A DNA stretch of 64,000 bases from Opitutia bacterium UBA953 (lineage in GTDB: Bacteria > Verrucomicrobiota > Verrucomicrobiia > Opitutales > UBA953): positions 1 through 64,000 of the forward strand of contig DBCR01000083.1 of the NCBI GenBank assembly GCA_002293125.1, in the 5' to 3' direction. The notes below the pieces were generated by a model that was given only the letters and a program-made list of their open reading frames with translations, searched no databases and was not told the origin of the DNA. This document shows positions 47,801 through 62,800 of this stretch, piece after piece (within the stretch, counting starts at the first letter, position 1; the number at the start of each line of letters is the position of its first letter). A program made the position numbers and the translations under genes.

Positions 47801-50800
47801 CGGTGGAATTACCGGCGATGTTGATGGTGCCGATCAGGTCCAGATTACCGCCACGGAACGAGATGTTCTTATAGTTACTCTGCTGGGAATTGCTGAAACG
47901 GCCGTTGGCCAGGTTGACGGTCGTGTTGTCGAGGCGAAGGGTCGAGCCCACGTCCAGGAAAACCCGGGAGCGCCAGGAGCCATTGCCATCGGCCAACACG
48001 GTGCCCTGGCGGATCTCGAGCCCGGAGCCGTTCTGATCGATGACCTCGGTGCCGTTCGCACCGGTGATACGGAAGGTGCCCGCGCCGAATTTCTCCACCC
48101 GCCCGAACCGGATGGCGGACGACTCGGGGACGGACATCTCGAGTTGACCGAGGATGATGTCACCGGAGGCCACGAGTCGAAGCACGTTGTTGGCGGGACC
48201 GGCGTTCAGGATGCCGCCGAAGATCCGGAGGGTCGAATTCGCATCGGCGCCGATGACCGCGTCGAAGGGCAGCGTCAGAAGGCCGGAGACGGTGTTGTCG
48301 CCGCTGACGCTCTGAAGCTGGCCGCCGAAGTTGACGCCGCCTTGGAGCTGGCCCGCGTTACCCTGGAGGGTGATGGCGTTGGTGAGCTCGAACCCGCCGG
48401 CGAGTTGGAGGGCCGTGCCGATGGCGTTCGAGGTCGGCGAGATCGAAATCGGGCCGGTGCCCGCGGAGAGGGCGTTATTGAGGCGGACGACGCCGGAGTT
48501 GATGGTCAGACCACCCGTCCAGCCGGGGTTGGCCGAGGCGAGGATGAGGTTGCCGGAGCCATTCTTGGTCAGGTTATTCGTCAGCGCCGAGAAGGTGAAG
48601 GGGGTCGCGAGGGTGAGCGTCTGGCCCAACTGCACACCCAACCCGTTGGCGGCGGCGTTGAGGTTGATGACACGGCTGGTGGAGAAGGTCCCGGTGACAT
48701 TGAGGCCAGTGGTGGCCCCGCCGCCATTGACAGCAAGGGTGACGGAGTTGCCGGCATGGCCCAGGGCCGCGTCGGAGTTGATGGTCAGCAGGCCGCCTTG
48801 GACGTCGACGGTGCGACCCGCGCCCCCGAAGGAATTCACGCCGTTAAGGACGAGGTTACCTGCGCCCAGCTTGGTGAGCACGAAGCCCTGAGCGGCGTCG
48901 CCGATGGCGCCACCGACGGTCAGGGTGTTGGCGGAGACGGTCAGCGCTGCGAAATCCTTGAGGGCCACGGCACCCGCGCCGAGGTCATAGGAATTCGAGC
49001 CGGTGAAGGTGAAACCGGCATTCCACTCGAGGGTGTTGGCACCCGTGTTGGCCAGGGGCACGCCCGAGGTGTTGTTAAGGGTGATGCCAGAGCCGAAGAA
49101 GAGCGGTCCGGTACCGAAGGCCGAGGCGGAGCCGATGTTGACCGTGCCGAGCTCGATGTTGAGTCCGCCCGCGCCCGTGCCCGCGCCCGAAAGCGTGAGC
49201 GTGCCCGCGCCGGCCTTGGTGACCGGAGCAGTGTAAGTCACGCCACCCGAGAGGGTCAGCGAGGAGCCGTTGAGGCCCGTGCCGTCGACCGTCCAAGCCT
49301 GGACGCCGAGGGTGGTGAGCGGAGCGGAGATCGTGATGATGCCGGCGTTGGCCTGGACTTCGATGCCGTTGTTGGAGCTGCCCGGATAGACGGAGAGCGC
49401 ACCGCCGATACCTGGAGCGACGGTGAAGGCGGTGACACCAGCCGGCGTCGACGTGAAGATGAGACTGTCCACCGTCAGGGCCGCGTCGAGGGTGGTCGCG
49501 ACGGTCGGACCGACCGCGTTGACGGTGCTGAAGATGAGGGTGTCGGTGAGCGACGGGACGGCCGTCGCGGGCGTGGCGCCGGCGAGGTCGGTGGACCAGG
49601 AACCCGCGGCATTCCAGGAGGCGCCGGTGACGCCGTTGAAGTAAAGGTTGATGATCGGGCTCGCGTTGAGCATCAACGCGGTGCCGCCGGAGGACGTGGT
49701 GTCGAACTTGTAGTTCAGGCCAGCCGGAGCGCTGCCGAGGATCCAATTCGTGAGATTGAGGCCGCCGGCGGCGCTGAGGAGCGTGTACGAACCGGCGCTG
49801 ACGGCACCGAGCCCGTTGAGGTTGAGCTTGACCGAGCCGCCGATCACGGAGGCGGCGTCGACGACGATGGAGTCGTTGGAACCGGCGACGAGGCCGAGGT
49901 CGAAGCCGAGGGCGGAGCCGGTGGTCAGGCTGAGGATCGTCGAGCCGAGCGGGGCCACCGTGCCGTCGAAGAGGTTGAGCGTCGCGCCGGTGGCGACGTT
50001 GAGCGCGGAGACCCCGCCCGTTGTGAAGCCGGCGCCGAGGGTGCCCTGCGAGACGGTGACGACGCCGCCGTTGAGGTTGACCGGTCCGGCGATGGCGATC
50101 TTGCCGAGGCCGGTCTTGGTCAGGTTAGCCGCGCCCGTCGAGCCGACGGTGCCACCGAGATTCAGGGTCGCGAAGCGGTTGACGACGTTGACGGTCGCGC
50201 CGGTGGCGCCGACGGTGATGTTCTGCGCCGCCGAGGTGCTGACCGGAACCGCCTGGGTGCCGACCTCTACAAAGGAGAGCGTGCCGCCGTCGACGACGAC
50301 GGAGCCTGCGCCGAGGTTGGCGCCCGCGCTGAAGGCCACCGTGCCGGCGTTGACCTGGAGTTGGCCGGTGAAGCTATTGGCGCCCGAGAGCGTGACGAGG
50401 CCGGTCGTCGTCTTCACGACATTCACGCCCGCGAGGATGGCCGAGACGGTGCCGGCGCGGAGATCGAACGCCTGGGTCGAGGTCAGCTTACCGGAAGATC
50501 CGGAGATCGTGCCGGACGTGAGGACGACGCGGTCCACGGTCTCATCGAAGGTCGTCACGTTGAACGTGCCGCCATTGACAGTGAGGAGAGAGGTATCGTT
50601 GAGGACGCCGCTCGCACCGAGCGACAAGGTGCCCGCGGTGACGGTGGTGCCGCTATCGTAAGTATTGAGGCCCGAGAGGAAGAGCGTACCTGCCCCGACC
50701 TTGGTCAGGCTCGCGCCGACGCCATCGATGGTACCGGAAATCGAGACGTTGCTCGCGCCGCCCACCGTGAGGGCGTTCGCCCCGGCGACAATCGCGGTCG

Positions 50801-53800
50801 TACCGGCGAGGAACAGCGTGCCGGCGTCGGACTGGATCAACGTCGATCCTGCGAGGGTGATCTGACCGTTGAAGGAGTTGTCACCGCTGAGATTACGCAG
50901 CGCGCCGGTGCCACCGACGCCCGTGCCGGTGACCGACAGTCCCTCGGCAGCGATGGACGCGAGGCCGAAGAGTTCGAGGGCCGCGCCCGAGGCGACGGTC
51001 GTGGCACCGGCTGCGGTGCCGAGCGCGCCGGCGTTCGAGACGCTGAGCGTGCCGACGTTGACGGCGATGGCGCCGTCAAAGGTGTTCGCGCCCGAGAGCG
51101 TGAGCTTGCCCGCGCCGTTCTTGACCAGGCTGGCCGTGGTGCCGGTGAGGGCGCCGCTGACGACGAGGTTGCCCGCGCCGTCGAAGGTGACGACGTGGGT
51201 ATCCGCTGCGAGCGTACCGCCCAAGGTGAGCGTGCCGGCGTCGGACTGGATCAGCGTGGCGCCTCCGAGGGTGACCGTACCGCCGAAGGAATTGGTGCCG
51301 CTGAGGTTGCGGAGCGCACCAGTGGAACCGATACCGGTGCCGATGACGGCGAGGGCTTCATCGCCGACGGCGATACCGCCGCGCAGCTCGAGGGCCGCGC
51401 CGTTCGCGACGAGGGTGCCGCCGGTCGTATTGCCGAGGGCGGTCGAGTGGCCGACAGCCAGGAGGCCGGAGGAGACCGTCGTGAGGCCGGCATAACTGCT
51501 CGCGCCCGTGAGCACGATGGTCCCGGTGCCGTTGAGCGTGAGGGTGCCCGGGCCGGAGATGGCATTCGCGGCGGCGTAGGTGCCAGCGCGATTGAAGATA
51601 AGCACCGTGTTATTGACGACCGCGCCCAGGCCGAGCGTGCCGGAGTCCAAGCCCGTGCCGACCTGGAGCGTGCCGTCCGCGATGGTGAAGGCCCCCGTGA
51701 AACCATGGGTCCCCTCGAGGATCAAGGTGCCCGCCGTGGTCTTGACGAGAGCGCCGCCACCGTTGATTTCAGCGACGTTGCGGAGCGTGCCCGACTCGAG
51801 TTGGACGTTGTTGATCGGGCGGGTGGAGGTACCGATCGAGAAGCCGTTGAGGTCCAACGAGCCATTCGCGAGGCTCAGGGTCGAGGTGACCGAGGTGAAA
51901 CCGTTGCCGGCGCCCTTGGCGATCGAGTTGCGGACATCGACCGTGCCGCCCGTGATGTTGAACGCAGCGAGGGAGGTGCCGTTGACGTTGGTGGAATTAC
52001 CGAGGGTGACCGGTCCGTTGATGGTGACGACGCCGCCGGAGATATTGACGGTGCCGGAAGCGATCTGGGACGAGGCGTGGGTCGAGGTGCTGGGCGCGAT
52101 GCTCAGGCCGGTCGCCCCGATGACGACGGTACCGCCGCCGAGGTTGAGCGTGCCCGAAGTAGTACCCGTGCTGGCACCGACGGTGTTGCGGCGGTCGCCG
52201 AGAATGACGGAAGTGACGTCGAGCACCCCTTGATTCATGCTGAAGGTGGCCGTGGTCGAATTGCCGTCATTGCCCGTCCGGGCGCCGACGAAGAGCGTTC
52301 TGGCCAGGATGTCGACGGTATGGTCGCGGAGGTCCATGACCTTGAACGTGACGGCGCCGGTCGTGGAGCCGACCACACCCACGTTGATGTCCGCCCGGCC
52401 GGTGCCCGCGCGATTGCGGATGACGAGCGAGCCGAGCGTGGCATCGAAGAAGTTGAGCGTGGCGTCGGAACGATTGCTCCCGACGGTGATGGTGTTGGCG
52501 TTTAGCGTGTTGACCCCGGCGCCGAGGCGCAGCAACTGGGTGACGTTGTCCGCCTGAGCATCAACCACGAGGTTGGCGGCCACGATGGTGCTCGTGGGAG
52601 CGAGGATCACCGACGAACCAGCGCCGCCGCCCGGGCTACCGTCGGCGTTGGTGGGGTCGCCGATGCGGAAGGTGCCGCCGGCCAGGCCGGCGTAGAAAGA
52701 TGAGAGGCCCGACATGTCGACCATCGCACGATTGGTGACGTTAGTCGACGTACTCGCCCCGAACTGGACGTTGATGAGCGCGGAATTACCCACGCTACCG
52801 ATCAGGAAGCTGCCGCCGCCGGTGAGGCGCAGGCGGGTCGCCGTGGTGGCGCCGGAGTTGAATCCGACCGTGACCGGACCGTTGATGCGGAAGGTGTGAC
52901 CAGCGCCGACGGTGATGAGATTATCCGCGACAGCGCTATTATTGCGCACCGTGAGCCCGCCGAAAGTGGCGCCGCCATTCGTGAGATCGAGGGCCGAGAC
53001 GACCGTCGAGCCGGCGACGTTACCGAAGTTCAGGAAACCGTTGGTATCGAACTGGCCTGGCGCGGCGACCGAGATGGCACCGATGCTGCCGAGGGTGACC
53101 GTGCCGTTGCCGGTCACGATGTTACCCGCCGGCATGGCGTAGGCATCCGTCCGGGCGAACACGAGGTTACCCGCGTTGTCGATCGGACCGCGGCCGATGG
53201 CGCCCTCGGTGGCGAAGGCGCCGACCTGGACCGTGGTCGCGGCACCGATGGTCGTGGTGCCGGTATAGGTATTAGCCCCGAGCAGGGTCACCGTACCCGA
53301 ACCCGTGAGGCTCAGGCCCATGCGTCGGGTACCGGTTCCAAGGACGTCCTGGAAGACGACGCCCAAGCTGGAGGTCCCGGCAAGATAGGTGAGGACGGAG
53401 TCAGCGCTGGTGCTGCTATTGCCGATGACTTGATTCGACGCTACGCCGCCCAAGCCGACGTTAAGCGCCGAGACCGTCTGGTTGAAGCCGCCGAGGTCGA
53501 GTACACCGACGGTGCCGGCACCGCCCAGGGTCAGGGCGCCGACCGAGAAGGCGTCGTTGGCACCCAAGCGGGCCGTGCCGTTCGAAATGATCGTGCCACC
53601 CGTGTAGGCGTTGGTGCTGCCGAAGGCCAGCGTGCCGCCGCCGGCGTAGCCGATGGCGATACGGGTGTTCGGAGCGGTCTCGACAAGGGCGCCGCCGAAG
53701 GAGACGACCCCGCCCCCGGTGAAGGTCAGGGTGGCGCTGCCGACGGCGCTATTGCGCACGATCTGGTTGGCCGCGACGCCATCCGTAGCGAGGCTGACCA

Positions 53801-56800
53801 GCGACTTGCTGTAGCCGTTCAGTTCGAGGGTCGCGCTGTTACCGGCGCTACCGAGCACGACGCGATCCGAATTCGTCCAGGCCGAGGCGGCGCCGATGAC
53901 GAGCGTACCGCTCTCGATCCGGGTGAAGCCGGAGTAGTTGTTGAGACCCGCGAGCGTGAGCTCGCCTCCGGTCGCCATACGGCTGACGAAGTCGCCGGCG
54001 CCGTTGACGGTGTTGGTGAAGGTCAGGCTGCCTGAGCGACTGATGACGAGGGTGCCGTCATTGATGACGACGGCGGAAGGCGGCAGCGCGCCGACGGTGC
54101 CGGCGTTGCCGACCTGCAGGGTGGCGCCGGAAGCGACCGTGGTCGTCCCCTGATAGACGTTCGCGCCCGTGAGCACGAGGGTGCCCGCGTCGACGGAGAG
54201 GCCGCCGAGACCGCCGATCACGGAGCCGATCGCCGCCGAGCCGGCGGTGTTGACGCGCAGGGAACCGTCGACCGTGAGGACGCCGGCACCACCGATGGAG
54301 CCGCCGTTGCCGAGGGTAAGGGTCTGACCGGAAGCGACGTTCGTGCCGCCGTCATGACCGAAGGAACCCGTGAGCGTCATGTTGCCGCCGCCGAGGACGG
54401 TCAACGAGCCAGCGTTGTTGAAGCCGCCGTTAGAGGTCACACCGGAGTAAGTGAAGCTGTCCGGACGATTGAACGAGAGGATTGCACCGCTTGAGATTCC
54501 GACATCGCTAATGGAGCCGCCCTGCCCGACCTCGAGCGTGCCGGCAACGACGATGTTGCCGCTGTTGGTATTAGCGCCGGTGAGGCGAAGCGTACCCGCG
54601 CCACCCTTGAAGAAGCTGAGTGATCCGGTGCCACCATTAACAATAGAGCCACCGAACGTGTTCGTTCCGGTCGCGATGTTGACGGTGAGTCCCGACGAAC
54701 CAGCCGCGCCGTTAGAGATGACTGGCGAACCAGCGGAGGCCGCGGTGGTGAGACCCGAAAGGGTCGCATCGGTGCCATTAAGGGAGAAGGAGCCCGTCGA
54801 GCCGCTGCCGAAAGCGAGCTTGCTGCCCTGGCCGATTCCGTTCGTGGCGTTCTGGACGATCGTGCCGGAACCGTTGATGACGACGTTGCCGGAGACCGTG
54901 TTGGCCGCACCAAGGACGAGGTTACCACCGTTGACGACGATGCCTCCCGCGATGGTCTGGGACGAGGTGAAGGTGAGCGTACCCGCATTGAGGGTGACGC
55001 CGCCGGTGAAAGCGTTGCCGATGTTCGAGAAGGTCGCCACGCCGGCGCCGTTCTTGACGATACCCGTCGCACCGGTGATGCCGTTGGCGCCGCTGAAGGC
55101 GTAGGGGAGCGTGGTGTTGTCGATCGTCAGGCTCGAAGGCGAGACGTTACCTTCGCTGATGACGACCGTGCCGCTTAAGGCGAGATCATTGAAGACGATC
55201 GCGTCGCCCGCGCGGTAATCGGTCGGGGCATCGCCCGGGACAACGCGGAGATTGAGCGCGCCACCAGGGATATGCCAGGCCGTGTCGGCGGCGCCGCCGA
55301 CATCGCCGTGCCAGCGGACGGAGTCACCCGCGACGATGACGGAAAGCTTGTTGGCGTTGCTGGTGACGAGCGTGCCGGACTGACGGCCGCCGAGGCCGGA
55401 GATCAAGCCGACGGTGAAGACCGTGAAGTCGGTCACGGCGGTGGTAAAGTTGGCCAGGTCGTACGTGCCGTTGGCGAGCGCGCCGGCGTTGATCGCCGAG
55501 ATGGAGACGGAGCCGACGCCGCCATTGGCGGTGAGGGTGCCGATGTTCATGACCGACGCTTGGGCGCCGAGGTCGATATTGCGGAACTTGAGCGTGGCGA
55601 GATCACCCGCGATTGTGCCGAGGACGAGGTTGGCGATCGCGAGGCTGCCCGAGACGCCATTGCCGGCCTGGACCGTGCCGCCATTGGCGACGTTGACCGT
55701 ACCGAGGAGCGTACCGGAACCGCCGAGAATCGCACTGCTGGCGACGTTGGCCGTGACGTTCGCCCCGGCGTTGCCACCGAAGAACAGCGTGCCGCCGTTG
55801 ACGTTGACGGCGACCGTGCCGGTGAGGTCGCTGGTCGGTCCCATGGTGAAGGCGCCGCTACCAGACTTGATGAGTTTGCTGGTACCGGAACCATCGACAT
55901 CGCCGCCGAAGGCGCTGTTCGCACCCACGGTGAGCTCGCCATTGAGTCCGAGGAGAACCGCGCCACCCGTGGCGCCGGCGCCTTCGAGGGTAGCGACGGA
56001 CTGCGTGGTGCCGTTGAGGTCGAGCTGGGCGCCCGCGACATTCGCCAAGCGGATGGCGGAGTTGACCGAGAAGACATTGCTCGCACCGGCCTTGATCGTG
56101 CCGCCGTCGATCGCGGTCTCGATGGCATAGGCCTGGGCGGAGTCGAAGGTCCACACCCCTGCCCCGCTCTTGGTGAAGGAAGCCGCGTTGCCGAAGACCG
56201 TGGCCAGGGAGCCGTCGCCGGCGCCGGTCAGGACGAGGGCGCGGTTGACGCCATCAGGGCTCTGGGCGTTGAGCGATCCGCCTGGGCCATTAAGGGTAAG
56301 CACGCCCGCGTCGGAACGCAGGGTGAGCGCGCCGCCATTCGCCGGACGGAGGCTCACGGACCAGGCGTTGTTGCCGGAGATATTCTGGAGCAACGGCGAG
56401 GTCGCGTTGATGCCGAGGTAGGTGATGCCACCCGCCAACTGCAAGCCGGCGCCCGCGGCAACGGTCAGAGCCGAAGAGGTGCCAAGGGCATCGGCGTGGG
56501 CGAGGCGCAGGGCGCCGGCGGTGACGACGGTGGCTCCGGAGAAACTGTTGGCTGCGCCGAGCGTGGCGACGCCCAGACCGGACTTGGTCAGGCCGGCAGT
56601 GCCGAGGGAGACGGCGCCAGAGAGGACGAGGTCACCGTTGCCGCTCAACGTCAGGGCATGGTTAGCCGAGGAAACCGCCCCGCCGAGCGTGAGCGTACCC
56701 GCTTCGCTGCCGAAGAGGGAGTCCGCGCCGAGGGTCACCGCGCCGCCGAGGATGTTGGTGCCGGAGATGTTGCGGAGGACGCCCGTCGGAGCGCCGGCAC

Positions 56801-59800
56801 CGAAGCCAGCCACGAAGAGAGGCTCGTTGCTGGTGATACCGCCAGAGACCTGCAGGGCCGCGCCGGACGCGACGACGGTCGCGCCGACGGTCGTGCCGAG
56901 GGCCGCCCCATTGCTGATGGCGAGCGCACCCGCGAAGACCTGGGTCACGCCGCTGTAATTCGAAGCACCGGAGAGGCCCAGCACGCCCGTTCCGTCCTTA
57001 TAAAGCGCGAGCGTTCGGAAGGCGCCGTCGTTGATGGCGCCGCCGAACGAGGCGTCGGCCGAGGCATTGGTGGAGAGCACCGAACCGCCCGCGAAGAGGC
57101 CGTCGTCGGTGATGACGCCGCCGATGCCGTTCAAGGCGCCGATGGCCGCGTTGCCGATGCCGAAGAGGTCGAGGACGCCGCCGTTGACGGTCAGGGCGCC
57201 GTTGAAACCGGTGGTGCCGCCCAAGGCGTTCGGGCTACCGAGACGCAGGGTACCTGCGTTGACGGTCGTGCCACCCGTGTAGAAGTTGGTGCCGCTGATC
57301 AGCTGGCGTCCCGCGCCGGATTTGACGAGGGCGAGGTTGCCGAGCAATTGACCCGCATAGGCCCAATCTCCGATGAAGAGGCCGCCATCGTTGGCGATCA
57401 CGTTGATCGTCAGCGTCGAAGGCGCGAGGGAGGTGTTGGTGACGATGCGGCCGTCGGCGGCCGTGGTGCGGATGAGCGCGCCGATCGTCTGGTTGAAACC
57501 GTTGAGGTCGATGGTCGCCGCCGCAGCCGAGCCGATGTCCACGATCGCCCGCACGCTGAGGGAGTCGGTAGCACCGAGGGAGACGAGCGCTCCCTGATTG
57601 GTGAAGTAATCGTAATCGGACGGCGTGCCCGTGCTGTTCGCGAAGCGCACATTGCCCACGCGAGCCGTGACCATTTGCCCTGACGCCGCCGTGACGGGTC
57701 CGCTGATCACGAGGGTGCCGCCGTTGGAGGCGAAGAGGCCGCCAGCGATGGTGGTGTTCTGGACGAAGATCGGGCCCGAAAGGGTGCCGACGCCCGATGA
57801 AGCCGCGAGGAAGATGGTAGCCTCATTAGTGCGACCGCTAGCGTTCAGGATGTTGATCGGGTTGGCCAGCGTGACGCCTTGGTCGATCTGGAACTGACCG
57901 GCGCTCTGCAGGTTGACCACATTGGTGGCCGCGCCCAAGGCGCCCGACGCTTCGACGCGGAAGGTGCTGGTGGTGCCACCACCGATGTTGACGGGGCCGG
58001 TGAAGTCGTTGGCGCCATTGCGCACGATCATCAGGCTGGTTCCGGTCTTGGTGAGGCCGATGTTGCCCGTGATCTTCGACTCAACCGTGAGGATGGTGGT
58101 CGCCGCGCCCCATTGGTGGAAGATGAGGTCCTGCCCGTTACCGGAGGTGATCGACCCGCCCTTGAGCGTGACGGTGTTGGCACCGACGTTGGGCGTCACG
58201 AGGACGCCACCGCTGGTGACCGTGAGGCCTGCGGCGAGGTCAAGCTCCACGCTCGCCGCTGCGTTGAAGCGAAGGGAATGGATGGCCAACGGCGAGGCGC
58301 CGATGGTGCTCAGCGTTCCGTTATCGACATTGGCGCCCGGGGCGTAGACGGCGGAATAGCCAGCATAAGGCGCGAGCTTTCCGGAACTAACCGTAGCGAA
58401 ACCTGCGCCCGCATCGACCGTCGCCCAACCGCCGAGGATGCCGGAGGCGTCGTTGGCGTTGGTGGTCGAGATACCGCCAGTGGTACCCATGCCGCTGGCG
58501 AAGAAGTCGACGCCGGAACCAGCGACATCGCGGGTGATACCGCTCAGGTTGAGGATGAGGGCGGTGGCGCCGTTGAGATTGCGCGTAGTGCGCGAGCCAC
58601 CAGGCAGAACCGTAAGCCCGTTAAAGGACTGGGTGTTGGTCTGGCCGGCGCCCTTGGCCTTCATCAGGAACGTGCCACCGCCCAGTTCGAGCGTGCTAAC
58701 GGTGTTGATGATGGTGGTCGGGGCGGTGGTCAGCCAGCTGTAGTCGAGGTACAGGGTGCCGCCGCGGACGGTGGTCTTGCCGGTGTACTGTCCGTTGTTG
58801 TTGGAGACGAGCGAGAGGGTGCCGCCGCCGACCTTGACGAGGCCGCCCTGGCCGAGGGTCCCGACGGCGCCGACGCCGCCCCAGATGCGGCCGGCGAAGA
58901 CGGAATCCGCATTGCCCGCGATGGTCAGGTCGAAGCCGGCGAGGTTCAGGATGCTGCCGTTGGTGTTAGGCTCGACGCCGTTGACGACGGGGGCGTTGAT
59001 CGAGCCGACGGAGACGTTACGCGCCAGCTGGGTGACATTGCCTTCGGCGTTGTTGAAGTGCAGGAGGCGGCCGGAGGCGGCGCCGTTGATGGCGTAGCCA
59101 ACGTTGAAGGGATTGGCGTGGTTGAGCAGCAGCGTGCTGACGATGCCGGCGCCGGGACCGTTGTTGTCGGTGTTGCCGAGGTGCGTCTGGATGCCGTCGA
59201 GACGGAGCGTGCCGCGCCCTTCCTTGACGAAGGAACCAGAGGCGCCGTAGGCGCCGATGCCGCGGGCGAAGACGACCGTATCGGTGTTGGCCGCGCGGTT
59301 AGTGTTGAACTTGAGGCCGCCGTTGATGATGACGGCCGTCAGGTTCGCGGCGGAGGACATGTCCGCCGCCAAGGGATCCGTCGCGAAGCTCGGGATCGCC
59401 GAGCTGAGACGGAACGCCGGATTGGCGCTGACGAAGGTGATCGGGCCATTGCCGAAGACCGCCCAAGGATTGGGGATGTTCGCCACTTCGACGGCGCCGA
59501 AAGGGCCGTTCTGCCCGACGATCGTACCGCCGACGTAGGTGTTGGAGCCCGCCAACGTCGGGTTGAGGAAGGCCGTGCCGTAGCTGTTGTTCGCCGAACC
59601 GCCGGTGAAGACGACGGCGGTGTTGCCGGTGATGCTGTTGGCGTAGGTCAGGTTAGCCCCGCCGCCGCCGAGGCGGAGGGTCGGCTGGCCGTTGAGGACG
59701 TTGGGCTGGAAGGCGCCCGTGAAAGTGAGGTTTTCGTTCGCACCAAGGCTCACGCCCGCGAGGTTGGCCCCACGGAAGTCGAGCGGCTCAGCGGCGGTGG

Positions 59801-62800
59801 CGACGCGCAGGGCGACGGTACCGGCGGAACCGAAGGCGATCTTATCCAGGACGGCGGCCTGGACGCCCGCGAAGTTCGGGATGATCGTACCGTAGGTGGC
59901 GAGCTGGATCGAGGTCGGTGAGCCGAGATTGGCGAGACTGTCGAAACGATAGCCGCCCGAACCGATATTGTAGGAGCCAGCCCAACCGGTGTTATCTCCG
60001 GTGAAGTTGATCGTACCGTCGCCCCAACCGGAGCGGGCGGTGAGATTGAAGTCGCCGAAGAGCTTGGCGCTGACGGTCGCGAAGGCGCCCGACGCGCGGA
60101 CGCCCGCGTCGCCCATCAGGTTCAACGTACCGGCCAAGGTGACGTTATTGCCAAGGCGGATGGCGCCGTGGAACGCACCCGGCTGCGCGGTGCCTTCTTC
60201 CCAACCGGCGCCGATGATGTACCAGTTACGCGAGATGACGCTGTTGTCCGCCATCAAGAACTGGCCGCCGTTATTACCGTAGATATAGACGTTACCGTTC
60301 GCTCCCGTGCCAAAGGGCGCGTTAATCGTGGAGGAAGCGTTCCGAACCCGAACGCCGCTGATGTAGGTGTTGCCCGAGTAGGTGTTGTTCGCGCCGAGGA
60401 CGACGTCGTTGTTGCCCGCGCCGATGCCGATGTTGCCGCGGAAGGTGACGTCCGTCGGACCGGTGATGCTCTGGCCGAGGACCGAGTTGATCGTCAGCGT
60501 CCTGCCATTGGCGAAGACGACGAGTTCCTTGCCGAGACCAGGGATGATCGTGCCGCCCGTGATGGTCGAATTACCGCCGACGGCGGAACCGTAGAGGATG
60601 CCGCCCGTGGCGATCGTGATCGTATTACCCGCGGCGATCGTCAGCGTGGTGCCGCTCGTGGTCGTGGCAACGTTACGAAGGGAGTTGATCGTCTGCGTCG
60701 TCCAACCGGTACCGGTGTTGGTTTCACCCAAGTTGATATTCCGGGCGACCGTGAAGGTCTGCGCGGTGCCGGGAGCGGTGGCGGGCGCGCTGATGGTCAT
60801 CGTTCCCGTGCCGATGGTGACGATCGTGGCACCGACCGGGATGCCCGGACCGCTGATGGCTGAGCCGACAACGAGTCCGGTAGTGCTGGCAACCGTAACC
60901 GTCGCAGAGCCGAGCGTCGTGGCTCCCGCCGTCAGGGTCTGGGTATAGTTGGCCGTCGCTGCCACCGAGGCGGTGTAAGCCGGGGCCATGAGCCAGCCGC
61001 CGGCGTTCTTGGCTGCGAAGTCGGTGACGTTGTTACCGGCGGTGCCGAGGACGGAGTAGACCGTGCCGTTGGCGTCGGTCAGGAGCGCGCCGATGGCGCC
61101 GGAAGACGTCAGGACGCCGTTCGTGGCGGATAGGGTGTTACCCGGGTTAGCGACGAAGAGCGTACCGCCAGCGGAACGGGTGATCGCGCCGAGATTGAGC
61201 AGCAGGGCGTTCGTGGTCGAGGAGGTCAGGACGATATCCGAGGCGCCCGTACCAACGGTGGTGCTGGCGAAGACCTGCGAGGTGGCCGCGGCGGCTCCGG
61301 AGAGGAGGAGACGACCGCTGCCGTTGCCGACGTTGGCGAGCTGCGCGGCGTCAAGCTGGGTGTTCACCTGCGGAGCCGAGGCGCCACCAAGGACGAGCAC
61401 CGAGGAGGCCGAGATGAGGTTGGTCGCCGCGGAGGTGCTGAAACTCAGCTGCAGCGTGCTGATCTTATTGGGCGAGCCGCCCGTCACGCCAGGCGCGCCG
61501 GCGATGATAGTCGTAGCACCCGTGTAAGTCTGACGCACGCCGTTGATGTTGAGGTTGCCCGAACCGATCTTGGTCAAGCCGCCGGCACCGGAGAAGACCC
61601 CGGTGTAGACGGTATTCTGGCCGCCGTTACCGACTCGCAGGGTGATGGCGGCGTTCGCGTTATTCGTGAGGGGGATACTGAGGCCGGTCGTGCCGAGGCC
61701 GCCGATGGTGAAGGTATTGGATACGACGCTGGAGTCGAAGACGAGGCTGCCCGCGTTCATCACGTTGGTGATGTTGATCGCGCTATACGCCAAGGCGTCG
61801 GAATGCTTGAGCAGGATCGATCCGTCGATGACGGTGGTATTGCCCGAGAAGGTGTTGGCGGCGGAAAGCGTGAGCACGCCGTTGCCGACCTTGGTCAGGC
61901 CGCCGGAGAGGCCTTCACGCGAACCGCCGGTGGCGGCGCGGTTGCCGACCGAGCCCGCGAGCTCGACGTTATTACCGTTGGTATCGAGCAAGACGGAGCC
62001 GACGAGCGAGACGCCCCCGGTGATGGCGCCCGCGCCGGAAGTGATGTCCGTCGTAGAGCCCGTGGCCCAGCGGATGGTGCCGCCGTTGACGATGAGTCCG
62101 CCGGCATTAGCGCCGTAACCAGCGGTGACGCTGTTCGACAGCACCTGGAGGGTGCCGCCGGCGTTCAGGATCAGGCCGCCCTTGAAGGTGTTGGCGCCGG
62201 AGAACGCGACCGAGGTGCCGATGATGTCGACCCGGGTCTCGTAGCCGCCAGTGATGTTCGCAGCGTAGTTGAGGACGTTGCCGCCGCCGCCGAGGCGGAA
62301 GACGCCGGCCAAGCCAGGGGTGAAGACACCGGTGTAGGTGACGTCGCCCATGCCGGCGCCGAGGCCCATGCCAGTGAGGTTAAGGCCCGTACGGCTGAGA
62401 TTGACGTCGTCCGCGGAGGTCGCGGCCGAGACGGCGACGACGCCCGTGCTGGCGGCGCTGGTGAAGCGGTCGAGCTTGCCGAGCGAATCGGCGGCGTTCG
62501 CCACGATGGCGCCGCCCGGCGCCACGACGAGGAAGCGCCCGTCGCGCAGATCTTCCAAGGAGGTGGTGTTCAGCGTGCCGCCGGAGGCGACAGCCACCGT
62601 ACCGGCATTGACGGCCAAGGGCGTGACGAACGTGTTGACGCCGGTGAAGGTGAGCGTGCCGTTGCCGGACTTGGTCAGGCGACCGGCGCTGTTCGCCGTG
62701 TTCAAGGCCGCGACCGTAACGGAAGCGCCCGTGCCGCCGCCACCCTTGAGGGTGACGGTCGGGACGGTGCCGGCCTGGTAGGTACCCGGGCTGGTGATCA

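Noticed and set aside
47595..52505. Very long open frame on the plus strand (over 1,600 codons), and similar ones at 39030-40904, 41352-43604, 45255-47552, 55272-57683 and 57879-59921
   Set aside because: They lie antisense to the giant PATR gene, which rarely uses TTA, CTA or TCA codons, so stops are missing on the other strand. Their products are Glu/Arg/Gly/Asp-rich with no recognisable domain.
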